Assembly: GCF_900105395.1 (NCBI RefSeq)
Contig: NZ_LT629775.1
Coordinates: 1,860,001-1,924,000 of the forward strand
Source: Streptomyces sp. TLI_053
GTDB taxonomy: Bacteria; Actinomycetota; Actinomycetes; Streptomycetales; Streptomycetaceae
Length of the DNA: 64,000 nt
Reading direction: 5' to 3'
Of the stretch, positions 50,903 to 60,682 are shown one piece after another. The notes under the pieces were generated by a model. That model did not search any database, had not been told where the DNA came from, and was given only the letters and a program-made list of their open reading frames with translations. Both the position numbers and the translations under genes were made by a program. Position 1 is the stretch's first letter. Every line of letters starts with the position of its first letter.

Positions 50903-53900
50903 TCACTCGTAGACGACGTCGCCGGCGAGCGTGAAGCCGAGGTCCTGGAGGCGGCGGGCAGTGTCGGCCGGGGAGTGCCCGCGCGCAGTCGCCCGGAGCA
51001 CCTCCGCCAGCGTGAGGGGCCGGTCGGGACCGGGCCCGACACCGTCCTCCGCCCGCTCGAAGTACTCGGCTCCGTGCGCCGCGACCGTCCCTGGCGGCAG
51101 CGGATGGCCCAGCACCTCCAATCGTTCAGCGACTTCCCGGGGTTCCCTTTCGAGATCGTGGGCAGCGGCCAGTACATGCCAGATCCCTGCTCGCCGACCG
51201 GGCACCAGCCACGGTGCCTGACCGTCCCGCTGCGCACTGAGCATCAGCAGATCGCCGAACTCGACCGAACCGGACAGGACGGCACCATTGAGCAGTCGGT
51301 GGCCGTATCGCATCAACCGGGTAGCGACGTCTTCCGGCGATCGGCGCAGCTTCGCCGCAGCTGCGAGGACGTGTCCGATCGGAACCGGCCTGTCCACCGA
51401 CAACCAAGGGCGACGCCAGTCAAGGTTCGTGCTGAGAACCAGACGGTCGTCAGTGTGCACCTGATCCGGCGGCACAGCACCCTCGGGCAGGAAGTGTCCC
51501 AACAACCCCAGCCGTGCGACTACTTCGGTCGGCGAACAGTTCAGCTCCTCCGCGCACCAGAGGACATGGCCCATCGACACGCTCGCGCCGACCGTGGTCA
51601 ACTCGGGCTCGTCCTCCTCTTCGTTGTGAATGGCACCACGAAGGAGCACGGTTTCCCGGTAGCCGAAGACCATCGGGATTCGCACCCCGTCCGCCACCGC
51701 ATGGCCGAGTTGCCGCAGTCTGGCCACAACCTCCGTCGACTCGAGGTCGAGCTGCTTCACAGCCTCCATCACATGCCAGGCCGACACCGCCTCACCGTTT
51801 CCCAGAAACGGCCCTTCAGCCATGAGATAGCGACTCAGAAGCTCGTAGTCGTTCTTCTGAAGGGAATCCGGCACAGCCGTTCCATCGAACAAGTGACCCA
51901 GTCGGGCGAGACTTTCGATCACGTCATGAGGGCTGCCGCCCGTACTGTCAGCCGCCGCCAGTACCTGCCACAGGGGAGAAGGCATTCCCGGGCTCAACCA
52001 CTCGGGCTCCTGGCCCGGCTCGAGCAACAACAGGCTACTGGCAACGGGAGGTACCGGAAGCACCAGGTGCTCCGTCGAGCTGACGCCGAGCGCTTCGATT
52101 CGCCCCACCACGGTCTCCGGCGTCCGGTCCAACCTCTCGGCAGCAAAGAGGACATGCCCGAGCGGCACGGGCTCCAGGGGATCCAGCCAGGGCGGCCCAC
52201 CGTCGACACGTCGACTGAGGACCGCAAGATCATCTGCGTCCACCTGGTCCGGCACCCGTTGTCCGTCCCGAAGGGCATATCCCAGCTCTGCCAACCTGGC
52301 GACCACATCCCTCGGTCGGTGACCGACCCGCCGAGCGACCCAGAGCACGTGCCCCAGGGGCACGGGTACCGCCGGATCGAGCAGACTGCCACCGTCGTCG
52401 AATCCGAACCGCTCACGGCGAGGCTCCCCGCCGTTCGACCGCAACAGAAAGTCGTCGGTAGGCCGGGCGAGAACGGGCCTGGTCCCGTGTGCCCCGGTCA
52501 CGCCGGGAACGCCACCGGCCGCAGTCCAGGAGAGCATCCGCCAATTCACCACATGCTCCGACGCCCTGGACGAACCGCTCGGGACGGGCCAGGTCCGCTG
52601 TTCGCCGCGTTCCTCCAAGAGTCGGGAGTCCCGGGGGAAGCAGCCGACGACGGTGATGTCCACCTCGTACCCGCACACCGACCACGGCCGGTACCGGTGG
52701 GAGACCGCCGCTTCCAGGATCGCATCGGCGAGCAGCGAGTGGTGTTCCACCAGAGCGGAGAGCCACTCGTGGTGGAGCATCGTGCAGCCGTCACGCAGCA
52801 GTGCCGGGATCTGCTCGTGCAGCAACCGGAGCGCATGGGCCCGGTCGTAACCAAGGGTCCGGGTGCGGTCGACGGTCAGCCTGGGCGCCCGTGTACCGCT
52901 CAGGTCGATCACGGCGCCGTAGAACCGCAGACCCGCCCAGAGCCCGTCGGCCAGGATGCCGCCCCAGGCACCGGTCCACCACACGTCGGCGCGGTCCGTG
53001 GCAGCGACCCTCACGTCCTTCCCCCGCACCGCGGTGTCGGCGTACGGATCCTCCGCGCCGAGCGGCGCGAACGGCGACAGCACCCCCGCCTCCCACTCCA
53101 GCCGCTCCTCCCCGTCCTCCGCCGTCACGTCGTACGGGGCGATCCACAGCAGCCGCCCCAGCAGCCCGGTGCACGACGGCGCCGTCCCCGGGTTCCGCAG
53201 GTGCAACCGGACGACGGTGCCCGCGTCGTGGCCCCGTCCCAGATTCCGAATGCGGAAGACCGAGCCCGGGCCCGCGATGTCCACCCGGAGGCGGTCGCCG
53301 GGGTGGCCGTCGCGGTCCAGGCGGCAGGTGGTGACCGAGATGTCGTCGGCCATCATGAAGTAGCTCAGCACGCCGATGCCGAAGCGGCTGTTGGGGTGGA
53401 ACTCAATTCCTTCGGCCCGCCAGGCGGCCTGCTCGTCGAGGAACTCGGGCAGGTCGGCGAAGCGCATGCCCGCGTAGGAGAACACCTCGCGCAGTTCGCG
53501 CTCGCCCATGCCGATGCCGTTGTCCCGGCACTCCAGGTAGGCCTGGCCGCGCTCGTCCACGCCCCGGCGGAAGTCGATCCGGCCAGACCACCCGGGCAGG
53601 TGCGGGTCGCGGCGGCGGAGGTAGGTGGTGCGGGCGTCCCGGTAGCGGCAGGCGTCGAGGGCGTTCTGGTACAGCTCGCGGATCGCCAGCGCCTGGTCGC
53701 CGTAGAGCTGCTCCCCCATCAGGAGTTCCTGGATCCGGTCGTCCGCGAGCCGGAACCGCAGGTCGGTGGACTCGTAGATGGGTCGCCCCCGTTCGTCCGC
53801 GGCGGCGTGGACCTGGTCGGCGGTCGCGTGGACGGGCAGGTCCTGGAGCGGGGCGAGCTGGGGGTCGCCGCCGGCGTGGAGGTCGATCACGCCGAGCAGG

Positions 53901-55630
53901 GTGTCCAGCGCGGCGGCGTGCCGACGGAGCGCCAGGCCGACCGCGGGGTGGTGGCAGGCGGCGGTGAGCACCCTGGTCCGGCCGCGCGGGTCCCAGCGGG
54001 CGCCCCGGATCGTCCCGTGCAGTTCGGCGAGGTCGACCGCGTACGAGATGCCGAGGTGTTCGACCACGACGTCCGGCAGCCGCAGCGGGTCGACGGCCAG
54101 GTGGTGCGCGACCGCGAGCAGCGCGCCGAGCAGTTCCTCCCGGACGTACTGCTCCGCCTCGGTGGCGCCGGCCAGTTGGCGGACCGGGCGGATCGCGGTG
54201 GTGTCGTAGGAGGTCCGGAGCGAACGCAGCAGGCTCGGGAGGGCGTCCAGGGCGAACAGTTCGGCGACCAGGTCCCGGTCTCCGGATGCCGTGAGGTGCT
54301 CGGTGAGCGCGCCGACCGGTCCGCCCAGGGCGGTCAGGACGCTCTCGTGGTGGCCGCCCGGTCTGCCCGCCAGCCACTGGCGGAACAGCCACCAGGCGAT
54401 GCCCGCCGCCCCCGCCGGGTCGCCGCCGCGCTCGGCCTGCGCGGCGCGCCGGACCAGCCGCGCGCGGCCCGTGACGAACTGCTCGTAGCCGGCCCGGAGC
54501 GGGGAGGGGGCGGCGGCCGGTGCCAGATCGGTGGGCCGCACGGCCAGGGCCTCGACCGCGACCCGGTTGGCGCACGCCACGTGGGCGAACGGCGCGGCCA
54601 CCAGCAGCGCCGCCTCGGCCGGGGCGAGCGCCAGCTTCTCGGCGTTGAGCACCTTGGACAGCAGCCAGCCCAGTCGGCCCGACATCCGCTCGGCGAGGTC
54701 GGTCGGCCGCCACGGGTCGTCGGCGAGGGCCCGGTCGTCGGCGGCCGCCGAGGCGGCGAGCCGCTCGACGAGGGCCGTCACGGCCGTACGCATCGCCTCG
54801 GCGCCGGGGCCGTCCGCCACCTGCCGCCAGACCGGGTGCTCCCGGGCCCGGACCACCCAGGGATGCTCCCCCGCCGCGCCGGCGAGCTCGCGGTCGGGCC
54901 GCTCGAACAGGACGAAGCCGTCGAGGTCCCCCTCGGTGCGGACCCTGACCCGCTGGCGCGGGCACTCGTGTTCGCTCGTGAGCGCGTCCACGGCCGTCTG
55001 GAGCTGCTCCTGGAGGTCGGCGAGGGTGCTCGGACCGGTCTCGCTCGCCACCACGGTGCTGAGCGCCCGCGAGAAGAGGCTGAACGTGGTCCCGCCCGCC
55101 GTGGCGTAGCGGGCGCGTTCGCCGGGCGAGCAGGCGTAGACGTGGCAGTAGTGCCGCCTCCCGACCCGGCGGACCTTCGCCTCGGACCAGCCGACGGCGT
55201 TGCCCGGCGCCATCTCGCGCATCACGATGCCCTCGCGGCAGGCGTCGACGAGCACGGCCACGTCGCCGGCCAGGCTCTGTTCGACGTACGGGGCGAAGTC
55301 GAGCGCCAGGCACTTGCCGCGGAAGTCCCGGGCGCTGGTGAGCGCTCCCTTGGGGACCAGGTAGTCCGTGCCGTCGTGGTGGATGCCGTGGCCGCTGAGG
55401 TAGACCAGCAGCGTCTGACCGGCAGCGGCCCGCTGGAAGAAGGTCTCGACGGCGGCGTCGATGCCCTCCCGGTCCGTCTCGTCCGGCTCGTGGACGACCA
55501 CCTCGTAGCCGGCCGAGGACAGTGCCTCCTCCAGCTCGGCGAGGTCGTCCCGGACGAACGGGAGGTCGGTGATGTGCTCGTCACGGTACTTCGGCACGCC
55601 GATCAGCAGTGCCCGGAAGGATCCCTTCAT
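50903..55630 (-). CDS. Caspase / HSP90-type ATPase / winged-helix repeat protein (predicted conflict system)
   Basis: 1575 residues. N-terminal caspase-like peptidase (about 1-230) with the dyad in YLSGHG (His81) and VDACR (Cys131). Residues about 270-620 are helical and resemble the inactive HD-like region of actinobacterial conflict proteins. A GHKL/HSP90 ATPase follows: N-box ELYQNALDA near 650, DNGIGM near 700, FGIGVLSYF near 748. From about 1085 to the end there are eight repeats of about 63 residues, each with a PLGHVLxAAxxLxxSPxEVV core (winged-helix-like). The layout matches proteins described by comparative genomics as NTP-dependent conflict systems, where an ATPase switch would release the caspase; that activation model is inference. 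It is a single gene; no partner protease target is adjacent. The repeat part is less GC-rich than its surroundings. Confidence 0.88.
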   Translation of the reverse strand: MKGSFRALLIGVPKYRDEHITDLPFVRDDLAELEEALSSAGYEVVVHEPDETDREGIDAAVETFFQRAAAGQTLLVYLSGHGIHHDGTDYLVPKGALTSARDFRGKCLALDFAPYVEQSLAGDVAVLVDACREGIVMREMAPGNAVGWSEAKVRRVGRRHYCHVYACSPGERARYATAGGTTFSLFSRALSTVVASETGPSTLADLQEQLQTAVDALTSEHECPRQRVRVRTEGDLDGFVLFERPDRELAGAAGEHPWVVRAREHPVWRQVADGPGAEAMRTAVTALVERLAASAAADDRALADDPWRPTDLAERMSGRLGWLLSKVLNAEKLALAPAEAALLVAAPFAHVACANRVAVEALAVRPTDLAPAAAPSPLRAGYEQFVTGRARLVRRAAQAERGGDPAGAAGIAWWLFRQWLAGRPGGHHESVLTALGGPVGALTEHLTASGDRDLVAELFALDALPSLLRSLRTSYDTTAIRPVRQLAGATEAEQYVREELLGALLAVAHHLAVDPLRLPDVVVEHLGISYAVDLAELHGTIRGARWDPRGRTRVLTAACHHPAVGLALRRHAAALDTLLGVIDLHAGGDPQLAPLQDLPVHATADQVHAAADERGRPIYESTDLRFRLADDRIQELLMGEQLYGDQALAIRELYQNALDACRYRDARTTYLRRRDPHLPGWSGRIDFRRGVDERGQAYLECRDNGIGMGERELREVFSYAGMRFADLPEFLDEQAAWRAEGIEFHPNSRFGIGVLSYFMMADDISVTTCRLDRDGHPGDRLRVDIAGPGSVFRIRNLGRGHDAGTVVRLHLRNPGTAPSCTGLLGRLLWIAPYDVTAEDGEERLEWEAGVLSPFAPLGAEDPYADTAVRGKDVRVAATDRADVWWTGAWGGILADGLWAGLRFYGAVIDLSGTRAPRLTVDRTRTLGYDRAHALRLLHEQIPALLRDGCTMLHHEWLSALVEHHSLLADAILEAAVSHRYRPWSVCGYEVDITVVGCFPRDSRLLEERGEQRTWPVPSGSSRASEHVVNWRMLSWTAAGGVPGVTGAHGTRPVLARPTDDFLLRSNGGEPRRERFGFDDGGSLLDPAVPVPLGHVLWVARRVGHRPRDVVARLAELGYALRDGQRVPDQVDADDLAVLSRRVDGGPPWLDPLEPVPLGHVLFAAERLDRTPETVVGRIEALGVSSTEHLVLPVPPVASSLLLLEPGQEPEWLSPGMPSPLWQVLAAADSTGGSPHDVIESLARLGHLFDGTAVPDSLQKNDYELLSRYLMAEGPFLGNGEAVSAWHVMEAVKQLDLESTEVVARLRQLGHAVADGVRIPMVFGYRETVLLRGAIHNEEEDEPELTTVGASVSMGHVLWCAEELNCSPTEVVARLGLLGHFLPEGAVPPDQVHTDDRLVLSTNLDWRRPWLSVDRPVPIGHVLAAAAKLRRSPEDVATRLMRYGHRLLNGAVLSGSVEFGDLLMLSAQRDGQAPWLVPGRRAGIWHVLAAAHDLEREPREVAERLEVLGHPLPPGTVAAHGAEYFERAEDGVGPGPDRPLTLAEVLRATARGHSPADTARRLQDLGFTLAGDVVYE

Positions 55631-55767
55631 CGTCCGCTCGTCGTCCGCCCCGGCACGTGGATCGTCACGACCGCATGCTTCGCCTGCTCGAACAACGCGT
55701 TCCCCATCCCCAGCGGCTGTCAGCGAGACGACACATCATAGGTCGCCCGCCCCTGGCCGTCGGGGCG

Positions 55768-56130
55768 TCATGCGGCGAGGTCGTAGCGGCCCCCGGGGCG
55801 CGGGGCGCGCGGCGCAGCGAGGAGGGCCGCGACCAGGGCGGCCGCGGTGAGGAGGAGGACGTGGGCGGCCTCGGCGGCCGGGGCGGAGAGGTCGAGGGCA
55901 CCGTGCCGGTGTTCGACGAAGCCATTGTGGAAGAGCCAGGCCGCCGGGCCGATCAGCGGGGCGGCGGAGGGCCGGGAGCGGCCGCCGACGGCGGCGCAGA
56001 GGGCGGCGTAGGCGCCGAGCGCGACCCAGGTCGGGCGGAGCTCACCGAGGACGGCGAGGGCGGGCAGCAGGACGGCGGAGGCGGTGAGGGCGAGCGCGGC
56101 CGACATCGAGGGGGCGAGGCGGGCGGTCAC
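55768..56130 (-). CDS. Small integral membrane protein
   Basis: 120 residues from a GTG overlapping the stop of the universal stress protein gene (GTGA). Three to four hydrophobic helices, with a conserved-looking WLFHNGFVEHRHG segment in the middle. Coupling to the stress protein suggests a joint role, otherwise unknown. Confidence 0.75.
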   Translation of the reverse strand: MTARLAPSMSAALALTASAVLLPALAVLGELRPTWVALGAYAALCAAVGGRSRPSAAPLIGPAAWLFHNGFVEHRHGALDLSAPAAEAAHVLLLTAAALVAALLAAPRAPRPGGRYDLAA

Positions 56131-56681
56131 ACCGTCACCGTGAGCCGGGTCCGGGGGTGGCGCTCCATGGCCTCCAGTTCGCGCTGGAGCGGTGGTTTCG
56201 GCACGGCCAGCACCGGGCAGGCGGCGTGCCGCACGCAGTAGGCGGTGATCGACGGACGCAGGGTGCGGGCGAGCAGGCCGCGGGGGCCGGCGCCCAGTAC
56301 GAGCAGGTCGTCCGGCCGGTCGGCGCAGTGGACCAGGGCCTGCCCGGTCTCGCCGCGGACGGCGGCGCTGCGCAGCCGGACGCCCGGCCGGGTGCCGCCG
56401 AAGGCCTGGTCGAGGGCCTCGCGCAGCCGGGTCGCGGCCGCGTCGCGGCAGGCGGAGAGCAGCGGCGGGCAGGGTGCGCGGCGGTAACCGAACTCGCCGC
56501 CGACCGGGGTCCAGCAGTGCACCGCGAGCACCTCGGCGTCGAGCCGACGGGCCTCGGCGACGGCGCGGTGCAGGGCGGCGAGGCTGCCGAGCGAGCCGCT
56601 GACGCCGACCACGATCCGGCCCCGGCCGTCGTCCTCCGGCGCCCCCGACCCGCTGGGGAGGGTTGTCGGCTGGTCCGCCAT
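56127..56681 (-). CDS. Universal stress protein (single UspA domain)
   Basis: 184 residues. A Gly/Asp-rich leader, then RIVVGVSGSLGSLAALHRAVAEARRL and, near the end, the nucleotide-binding pattern LGAGPRGLLARTLRPSITAYCVRHAACPVLAVP (G-2X-G-9X-S type). It probably binds ATP. It is translated together with the small membrane protein downstream. Confidence 0.9.
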   Translation of the reverse strand: MADQPTTLPSGSGAPEDDGRGRIVVGVSGSLGSLAALHRAVAEARRLDAEVLAVHCWTPVGGEFGYRRAPCPPLLSACRDAAATRLREALDQAFGGTRPGVRLRSAAVRGETGQALVHCADRPDDLLVLGAGPRGLLARTLRPSITAYCVRHAACPVLAVPKPPLQRELEAMERHPRTRLTVTV

Positions 56682-56832
56682 GGCGATGTCCGTCCTTCCG
56701 TAGCGGTCACCGGTCGCTGGTGGCCGGTGCCGTCGGTGCCAGCCAAGCCCGGCGGAGGGGGGAGGGGCGGTTCGTTGACGGAGCTCTGACGCGGGCGGGG
56801 CCGGTCCGTACGGGTTCCTGACGCGGGGGCGG

Positions 56833-57573
56833 TCAAGCGGTGGTTGGCGCCTCCGCCCGCGCGTCGGCCGCCCAGAGTTCGGCGAACATCCGGTCCAACC
56901 GCTCCTCGCCGACCGGCGGGACGGGCAGCGGGTGGGCGGCCCGGACGCGGAAGCCGTCGAGCAGCAGCGCGAGGTGGCGGCGCCACAGGTCGGGGCGCAG
57001 CTCGGTGGCCACCGGCAGGGACCGGCAGAGCGCGCCGAACACGAACAGCAGGTCCGTGGTGGTGACATCCGCCCGCATGGTGCCCTGCTCCTGCGCGCGG
57101 GCGACCAGCGAGCCGACCGTCGCGGCGTTGCGCCGGCTGGTGCCGAGCAACCCGGGGGCGGTCAGGACGGACCGGGTGACCAGGTCGTTGATCCCCCGGT
57201 CGGCGGCGACCAGTTCGAGGATCCGCTCGAAGTAGCACTCGATCGCGCGCCAGGCGTCCTCGGCGGCCAGCGCCTCGGCCCCGGCCTCGGCGACCAGGCT
57301 CGCGGCGTTCGCGAAGACCTCGCCGACCAGGGCCTGGCGGGTCGGGAAGTGCCGGTAGAGGGTGGCGTTGCCGACGCCCGCCTCCTTGGCGATCCGGTCG
57401 AGCGGGACGTCCAGCCCGTGCCGCGCGAACAGGTCGCGGGCGGTGGTGAGCAGGAGGTCGCGGTTGCGCCGCGCGTCGAGCCGCAGCCGCGCGGGGGGAC
57501 GGGTACCACCACCGGGACCGCCGGGACCGCCGGAACCACCGGGACCGCCGAGACCCGTCCTGCTCACTGCCAT
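56833..57573 (-). CDS. TetR-family transcriptional regulator
   Basis: 246 residues. A Gly/Pro-rich leader of about 27 residues precedes the TetR helix-turn-helix (RIAKEAGVGNATLYRHFPTRQALVGEVF). The C-terminal ligand domain is all helical (LVTRSVLTAPGLLGTSRRNAATVGSLV). It is divergent from the phosphate-binding-like gene, but its target is not evident. Confidence 0.92.
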   Translation of the reverse strand: MAVSRTGLGGPGGSGGPGGPGGGTRPPARLRLDARRNRDLLLTTARDLFARHGLDVPLDRIAKEAGVGNATLYRHFPTRQALVGEVFANAASLVAEAGAEALAAEDAWRAIECYFERILELVAADRGINDLVTRSVLTAPGLLGTSRRNAATVGSLVARAQEQGTMRADVTTTDLLFVFGALCRSLPVATELRPDLWRRHLALLLDGFRVRAAHPLPVPPVGEERLDRMFAELWAADARAEAPTTA

Positions 57574-57793
57574 GCCCCGACCCTAACAACGCGGGAGGGG
57601 GCCGCCCGCCCCGCCCCGGCCGGGTGGCCCGGACATCACCGGAGGAAGAACAAGTGGTGGCGGGGGGACCGAAGGACCGGGCCCGACCTGCGACGACGCC
57701 GGGCATCCCAGGGTGCTGGGGGCTTTCCGGTGCCGCAGGGACAGCCCCAGGATGCCGGGGACCGCACCGTCCCCCGACCGGGAGTCCACACCC

Positions 57794-58879
57794 GTGCTTC
57801 GCCTCGCCGCCCGGGCCGCCTCGGCCCTCGCCCTGGCCTCCGCCCTGGCCCTCGCCGTCACCACCCCCGCCCTCGCCGATCCGCCGCAGCCGGCCGCCAC
57901 CGACATCGTCGGGGTGGGCTCGGGGATCTCCGAGGCCCTGCTCAACCAGATCTCCACCGACTACAACGCCGCGCTGGCCGCCGCCGGAGACACCACCTCA
58001 CCCCGGCTGTACAGCTGGGACTCGACAGGGAACCGGCAGATCACGCCCAAGGCCGGGGCGGACACGATCGTCCGGCCCGACCGGAGCAACGCCGGCGTCC
58101 TCTCCCTGAACTCCACCACCAGCCGCACGGTCGACTTCGCCCGCAGCGCCCGCTTGCCGCAGCCCTCCGACCTCACCTCCGACGTGTTCGTGGGCATGGC
58201 CAAGGACGCGATCAGCTGGGCCGCCCCTTCCGACGGGTACGCGCCGGCCAACCTGACCACCGCGCAGCTGTCCGACATCTACAACTGCCACAAGACCAAC
58301 TGGCGGCAGATCGACCCGGCGCTGCCCGACGCCCCCATCGTCCCGGTGCTGGCCGGCAACCTCGTCGTGAGCCAGTACGGCGTCGACGGCGCCCCGACGG
58401 ACTCGTCCGGCTTCTTCCTCAAGGCCATCAACTACCCGCCGCCGTCCCGCAGTCCCCACTGGGACCGCTCCTGCGTCCGGATCGTCGAGCGCGGTGAGCA
58501 GGGCGGCGACGCCGTCCTGCACGACCCCGGCGCCCTCGTGCCCTTCTCCGTCGGCCGCTACGTCGACCAGGCCTACTACGGGCACACCCGGCCGGGCGAC
58601 GACCCGGGCGTGCTCACCGTGCGCGCCATCGACGGGATCTCGGCGCTGGACCCGGTGAACCGCCGGATCCGGACCGACTTCGTGAGCACCAATTACGGGT
58701 ACCTGCTCATGAACACGGTGCGCGAGGCCGAGTGGAACAGCGCGGACGCGCACGGCACCGCACTGCGCGCGATCTTCGGCCGGAACGGGTGGATCTGCCG
58801 GAACGGCGCGGCGGCCATCCGTGGCCGCGGCTTCCTCACGCTGCCCGTCGGAGGCTGCGGCTGGACCACGCACAGCTGA
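57794..58879 (+). CDS. Secreted PstS-like substrate-binding protein
   Basis: 361 residues from the GTG at 57794, with GGGAG 10 nt upstream (ATGs at 57713 and 57752 would give unlikely leaders). The signal peptide ends ALA-DP; there is no lipobox. The body has the periplasmic phosphate-binding-type opening TDIVGVGSGISEALLNQI, the VFVGMAKDAISWA and LTTAQLSDIYNC segments. Two cysteine pairs may be disulfides. There are no PstC/A/B genes nearby, so it may act in binding or sensing rather than uptake. Confidence 0.85.
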   Translation: MLRLAARAASALALASALALAVTTPALADPPQPAATDIVGVGSGISEALLNQISTDYNAALAAAGDTTSPRLYSWDSTGNRQITPKAGADTIVRPDRSNAGVLSLNSTTSRTVDFARSARLPQPSDLTSDVFVGMAKDAISWAAPSDGYAPANLTTAQLSDIYNCHKTNWRQIDPALPDAPIVPVLAGNLVVSQYGVDGAPTDSSGFFLKAINYPPPSRSPHWDRSCVRIVERGEQGGDAVLHDPGALVPFSVGRYVDQAYYGHTRPGDDPGVLTVRAIDGISALDPVNRRIRTDFVSTNYGYLLMNTVREAEWNSADAHGTALRAIFGRNGWICRNGAAAIRGRGFLTLPVGGCGWTTHS

Positions 58880-58888
58880 GACACGGCA

Positions 58889-58923
58889 CCGGCCCCGGGC
58901 ACGAGGTCCGTGCCCGGGGCCGG
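58889..58923. terminator. Bidirectional terminator
   Basis: A perfect 15-bp stem (58889-58903 with 58909-58923) with a 5-nt loop lies between the convergent PstS-like and narK genes. Confidence 0.88.
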
Positions 58924-58943
58924 GGGTGCGTCCGGCGTCCCGC

Positions 58944-60311
58944 TCAGCGCCGGGCGCCCGGCCGGAGCCAGACCGCCCAGGTGAGGGCGGAGCAGCACAA
59001 GTAGGCGACGAGGAAGGCCAGATAGGCGTCGTCGCCGGTGCCGGTACTGAGGAAGGACTGCCGGAAGGCCAGGTTGACCAGTACCCCGCCGAAGGCGCCG
59101 ATCGCCCCGGCCAGGCCGATCAGGGCGGCGGTGCGGCGGCGGGCGGTCGCCTCGGCGGCGGCCGGGTCGGCGCCGTCGGCGACGGCGAGGCGGGCCCGGC
59201 CCTCGTAGTGGGCGGGGATCATCTTGTAGGTCGAGCCGTTGCCGATGCCGCTGAGGACGAAGAGCGCGATGAACCCGGCGAGGAAGAGCGGCAGCGAGCC
59301 GGCCCGGGAGGCGGCCAGGACGACGGCGGTGCCGGCGCCCATCGCGACGAAGGTGACCAGCGTGACCCAGGGACCGCCCCAGCGGTCGGCGAGCCGGCCG
59401 CCGACGGGCCGCAGCAGGGAGCCGAGCAGCGGGCCCAGGAAGGTGAGTGCGGCCGCCTTGACCGGGGTGTCGAAGCGGTCGTGGAACTGCACCTGGAGCA
59501 CCTGGCCGAACGCGAACCCGAAGCCGATGAACGAGCCGAAGGTGCCGATGTACAGGACGGAGACGGCCCAGCCGTAGGGGTCCCGGGCGACCTCGCGCAG
59601 CGAGCGGTCGGCGGGCGCGCCGGGCTCCCTGGACGGGGTCGGCAGGTTGTCCATCCGGCCCCACGCGAGCGCGGCGGCGGCCAGGATCAGCGGCAGGTAG
59701 ATCAGCGGCAGCAGCCGGGGGTGGGCGGCGCCGGCGGTGGCGAGCACCAGCAGGCCGAGCAGCTGCACGGCGGGGACGCCGAGGTTGCCGCCGCCGGCGT
59801 TGATGCCGAGGGCCCAGCCCTTGAGGCGGTGCGGGTAGAAGGAGTTGATGTTGGCCATCGAGGAGGCGAAGTTGCCGCCGCCGACACCGGCGACGCAGGC
59901 CACCGCGAGCAGCGTGCCGTAGGAGACGCCGGGGGTGAGGACGAGCGCCGCCAGACCGGCCGGGACCAGCAGCAGCAGGGCGCTGACCACCGTCCAGGTA
60001 CGGCCGCCGAACCGGGCGACGGCATAGGTGTACGGGAGCCGGAGCAGGCCGCCGAGCGCGGTGGGCAGGGCGGTCAGGGTGAACTTCCCGGCCGCGTCGA
60101 TGTGGTACTGCGGGCCGAGGAAGAGCACCAGGACGGACCACAGGCTCCACACCGAGAAGCCTATGTGCTCCGAGAGCACGGAGAGGATCAGGTTGCGGCG
60201 GGCGGTGCGGGCACCGGTGCGCTCCCAGAACTCGCGGTCCTCCGGGTCCCAGTGGGTGAGGGTGCGGGTGCCGGCCGTTCGGGCCGGGCGGGTGCCGAGG
60301 GCGGTGGTCAT
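58944..60311 (-). CDS. narK: NarK-type nitrate/nitrite MFS transporter
   Basis: 455 residues; its ATG overlaps the nirD stop (ATGA). Twelve helices; nitrate-signature loops GGGNFASSMANINSFYPHRLKG and GIGNGSTYKMIP are present. It imports nitrate or exports nitrite in step with the nitrite reductase encoded upstream. Last gene of nirB-nirD-narK. Confidence 0.93.
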   Translation of the reverse strand: MTTALGTRPARTAGTRTLTHWDPEDREFWERTGARTARRNLILSVLSEHIGFSVWSLWSVLVLFLGPQYHIDAAGKFTLTALPTALGGLLRLPYTYAVARFGGRTWTVVSALLLLVPAGLAALVLTPGVSYGTLLAVACVAGVGGGNFASSMANINSFYPHRLKGWALGINAGGGNLGVPAVQLLGLLVLATAGAAHPRLLPLIYLPLILAAAALAWGRMDNLPTPSREPGAPADRSLREVARDPYGWAVSVLYIGTFGSFIGFGFAFGQVLQVQFHDRFDTPVKAAALTFLGPLLGSLLRPVGGRLADRWGGPWVTLVTFVAMGAGTAVVLAASRAGSLPLFLAGFIALFVLSGIGNGSTYKMIPAHYEGRARLAVADGADPAAAEATARRRTAALIGLAGAIGAFGGVLVNLAFRQSFLSTGTGDDAYLAFLVAYLCCSALTWAVWLRPGARR

Positions 60312-60682
60312 GCCCGTTCCTCCTTCCGGGATCCGGTCGCCGCGGCGCGGACCGGCCACCGGCGGAGCACCGCGGGGGTGCCGTCGGGGGCGGTGTCCTC
60401 GTCCAGGCAGCGGCCGTCGGTGAGGTCGAAGGTCTGCTTGTACATCGGCGAGGCGAGCGTCGGCCGGCCCGCGCGGCTGCCGAGCAGGCCGCGGGAGAGC
60501 ACGTGCGCGCCGCTGAACGGGTCGCGGTTGTCGACGGCGTAGAGCGCGCCGGAGCGGTCGAGGAACAGGGCCACCTGGGTGTCGGCGGGGGGCAGCAGGA
60601 CGGCGACGCCGCGGCCCGGTTGCAGGTCGTCGAGCCTGCAGACGGGCTGCCAGCGGGTGCCGTCGTGGATCTCCACGGTCAC
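60308..60682 (-). CDS. nirD: Assimilatory nitrite reductase small subunit
   Basis: 124 residues from a GTG overlapping the nirB stop (GTGA). Rieske-like fold typical of NirD (VCRLDDLQPGRGVAVLLP, LYAVDNRDPFSGAHVLSRGL, ASPMYKQTFDLTDGRCLD) without the Cys/His iron-sulfur ligands, as usual for this subunit. It pairs with NirB. Confidence 0.93.
   Translation of the reverse strand: MTVEIHDGTRWQPVCRLDDLQPGRGVAVLLPPADTQVALFLDRSGALYAVDNRDPFSGAHVLSRGLLGSRAGRPTLASPMYKQTFDLTDGRCLDEDTAPDGTPAVLRRWPVRAAATGSRKEERA

Noticed and set aside
41252..50906. Recurring peptide (GVSGATRARPTFSGESPC-like) encoded on the minus strand in all four repeated elements
   Set aside because: The similarity follows from the conserved DNA; the paired stem changes alter codons freely, frames differ in length and no consistent start or binding site is present.
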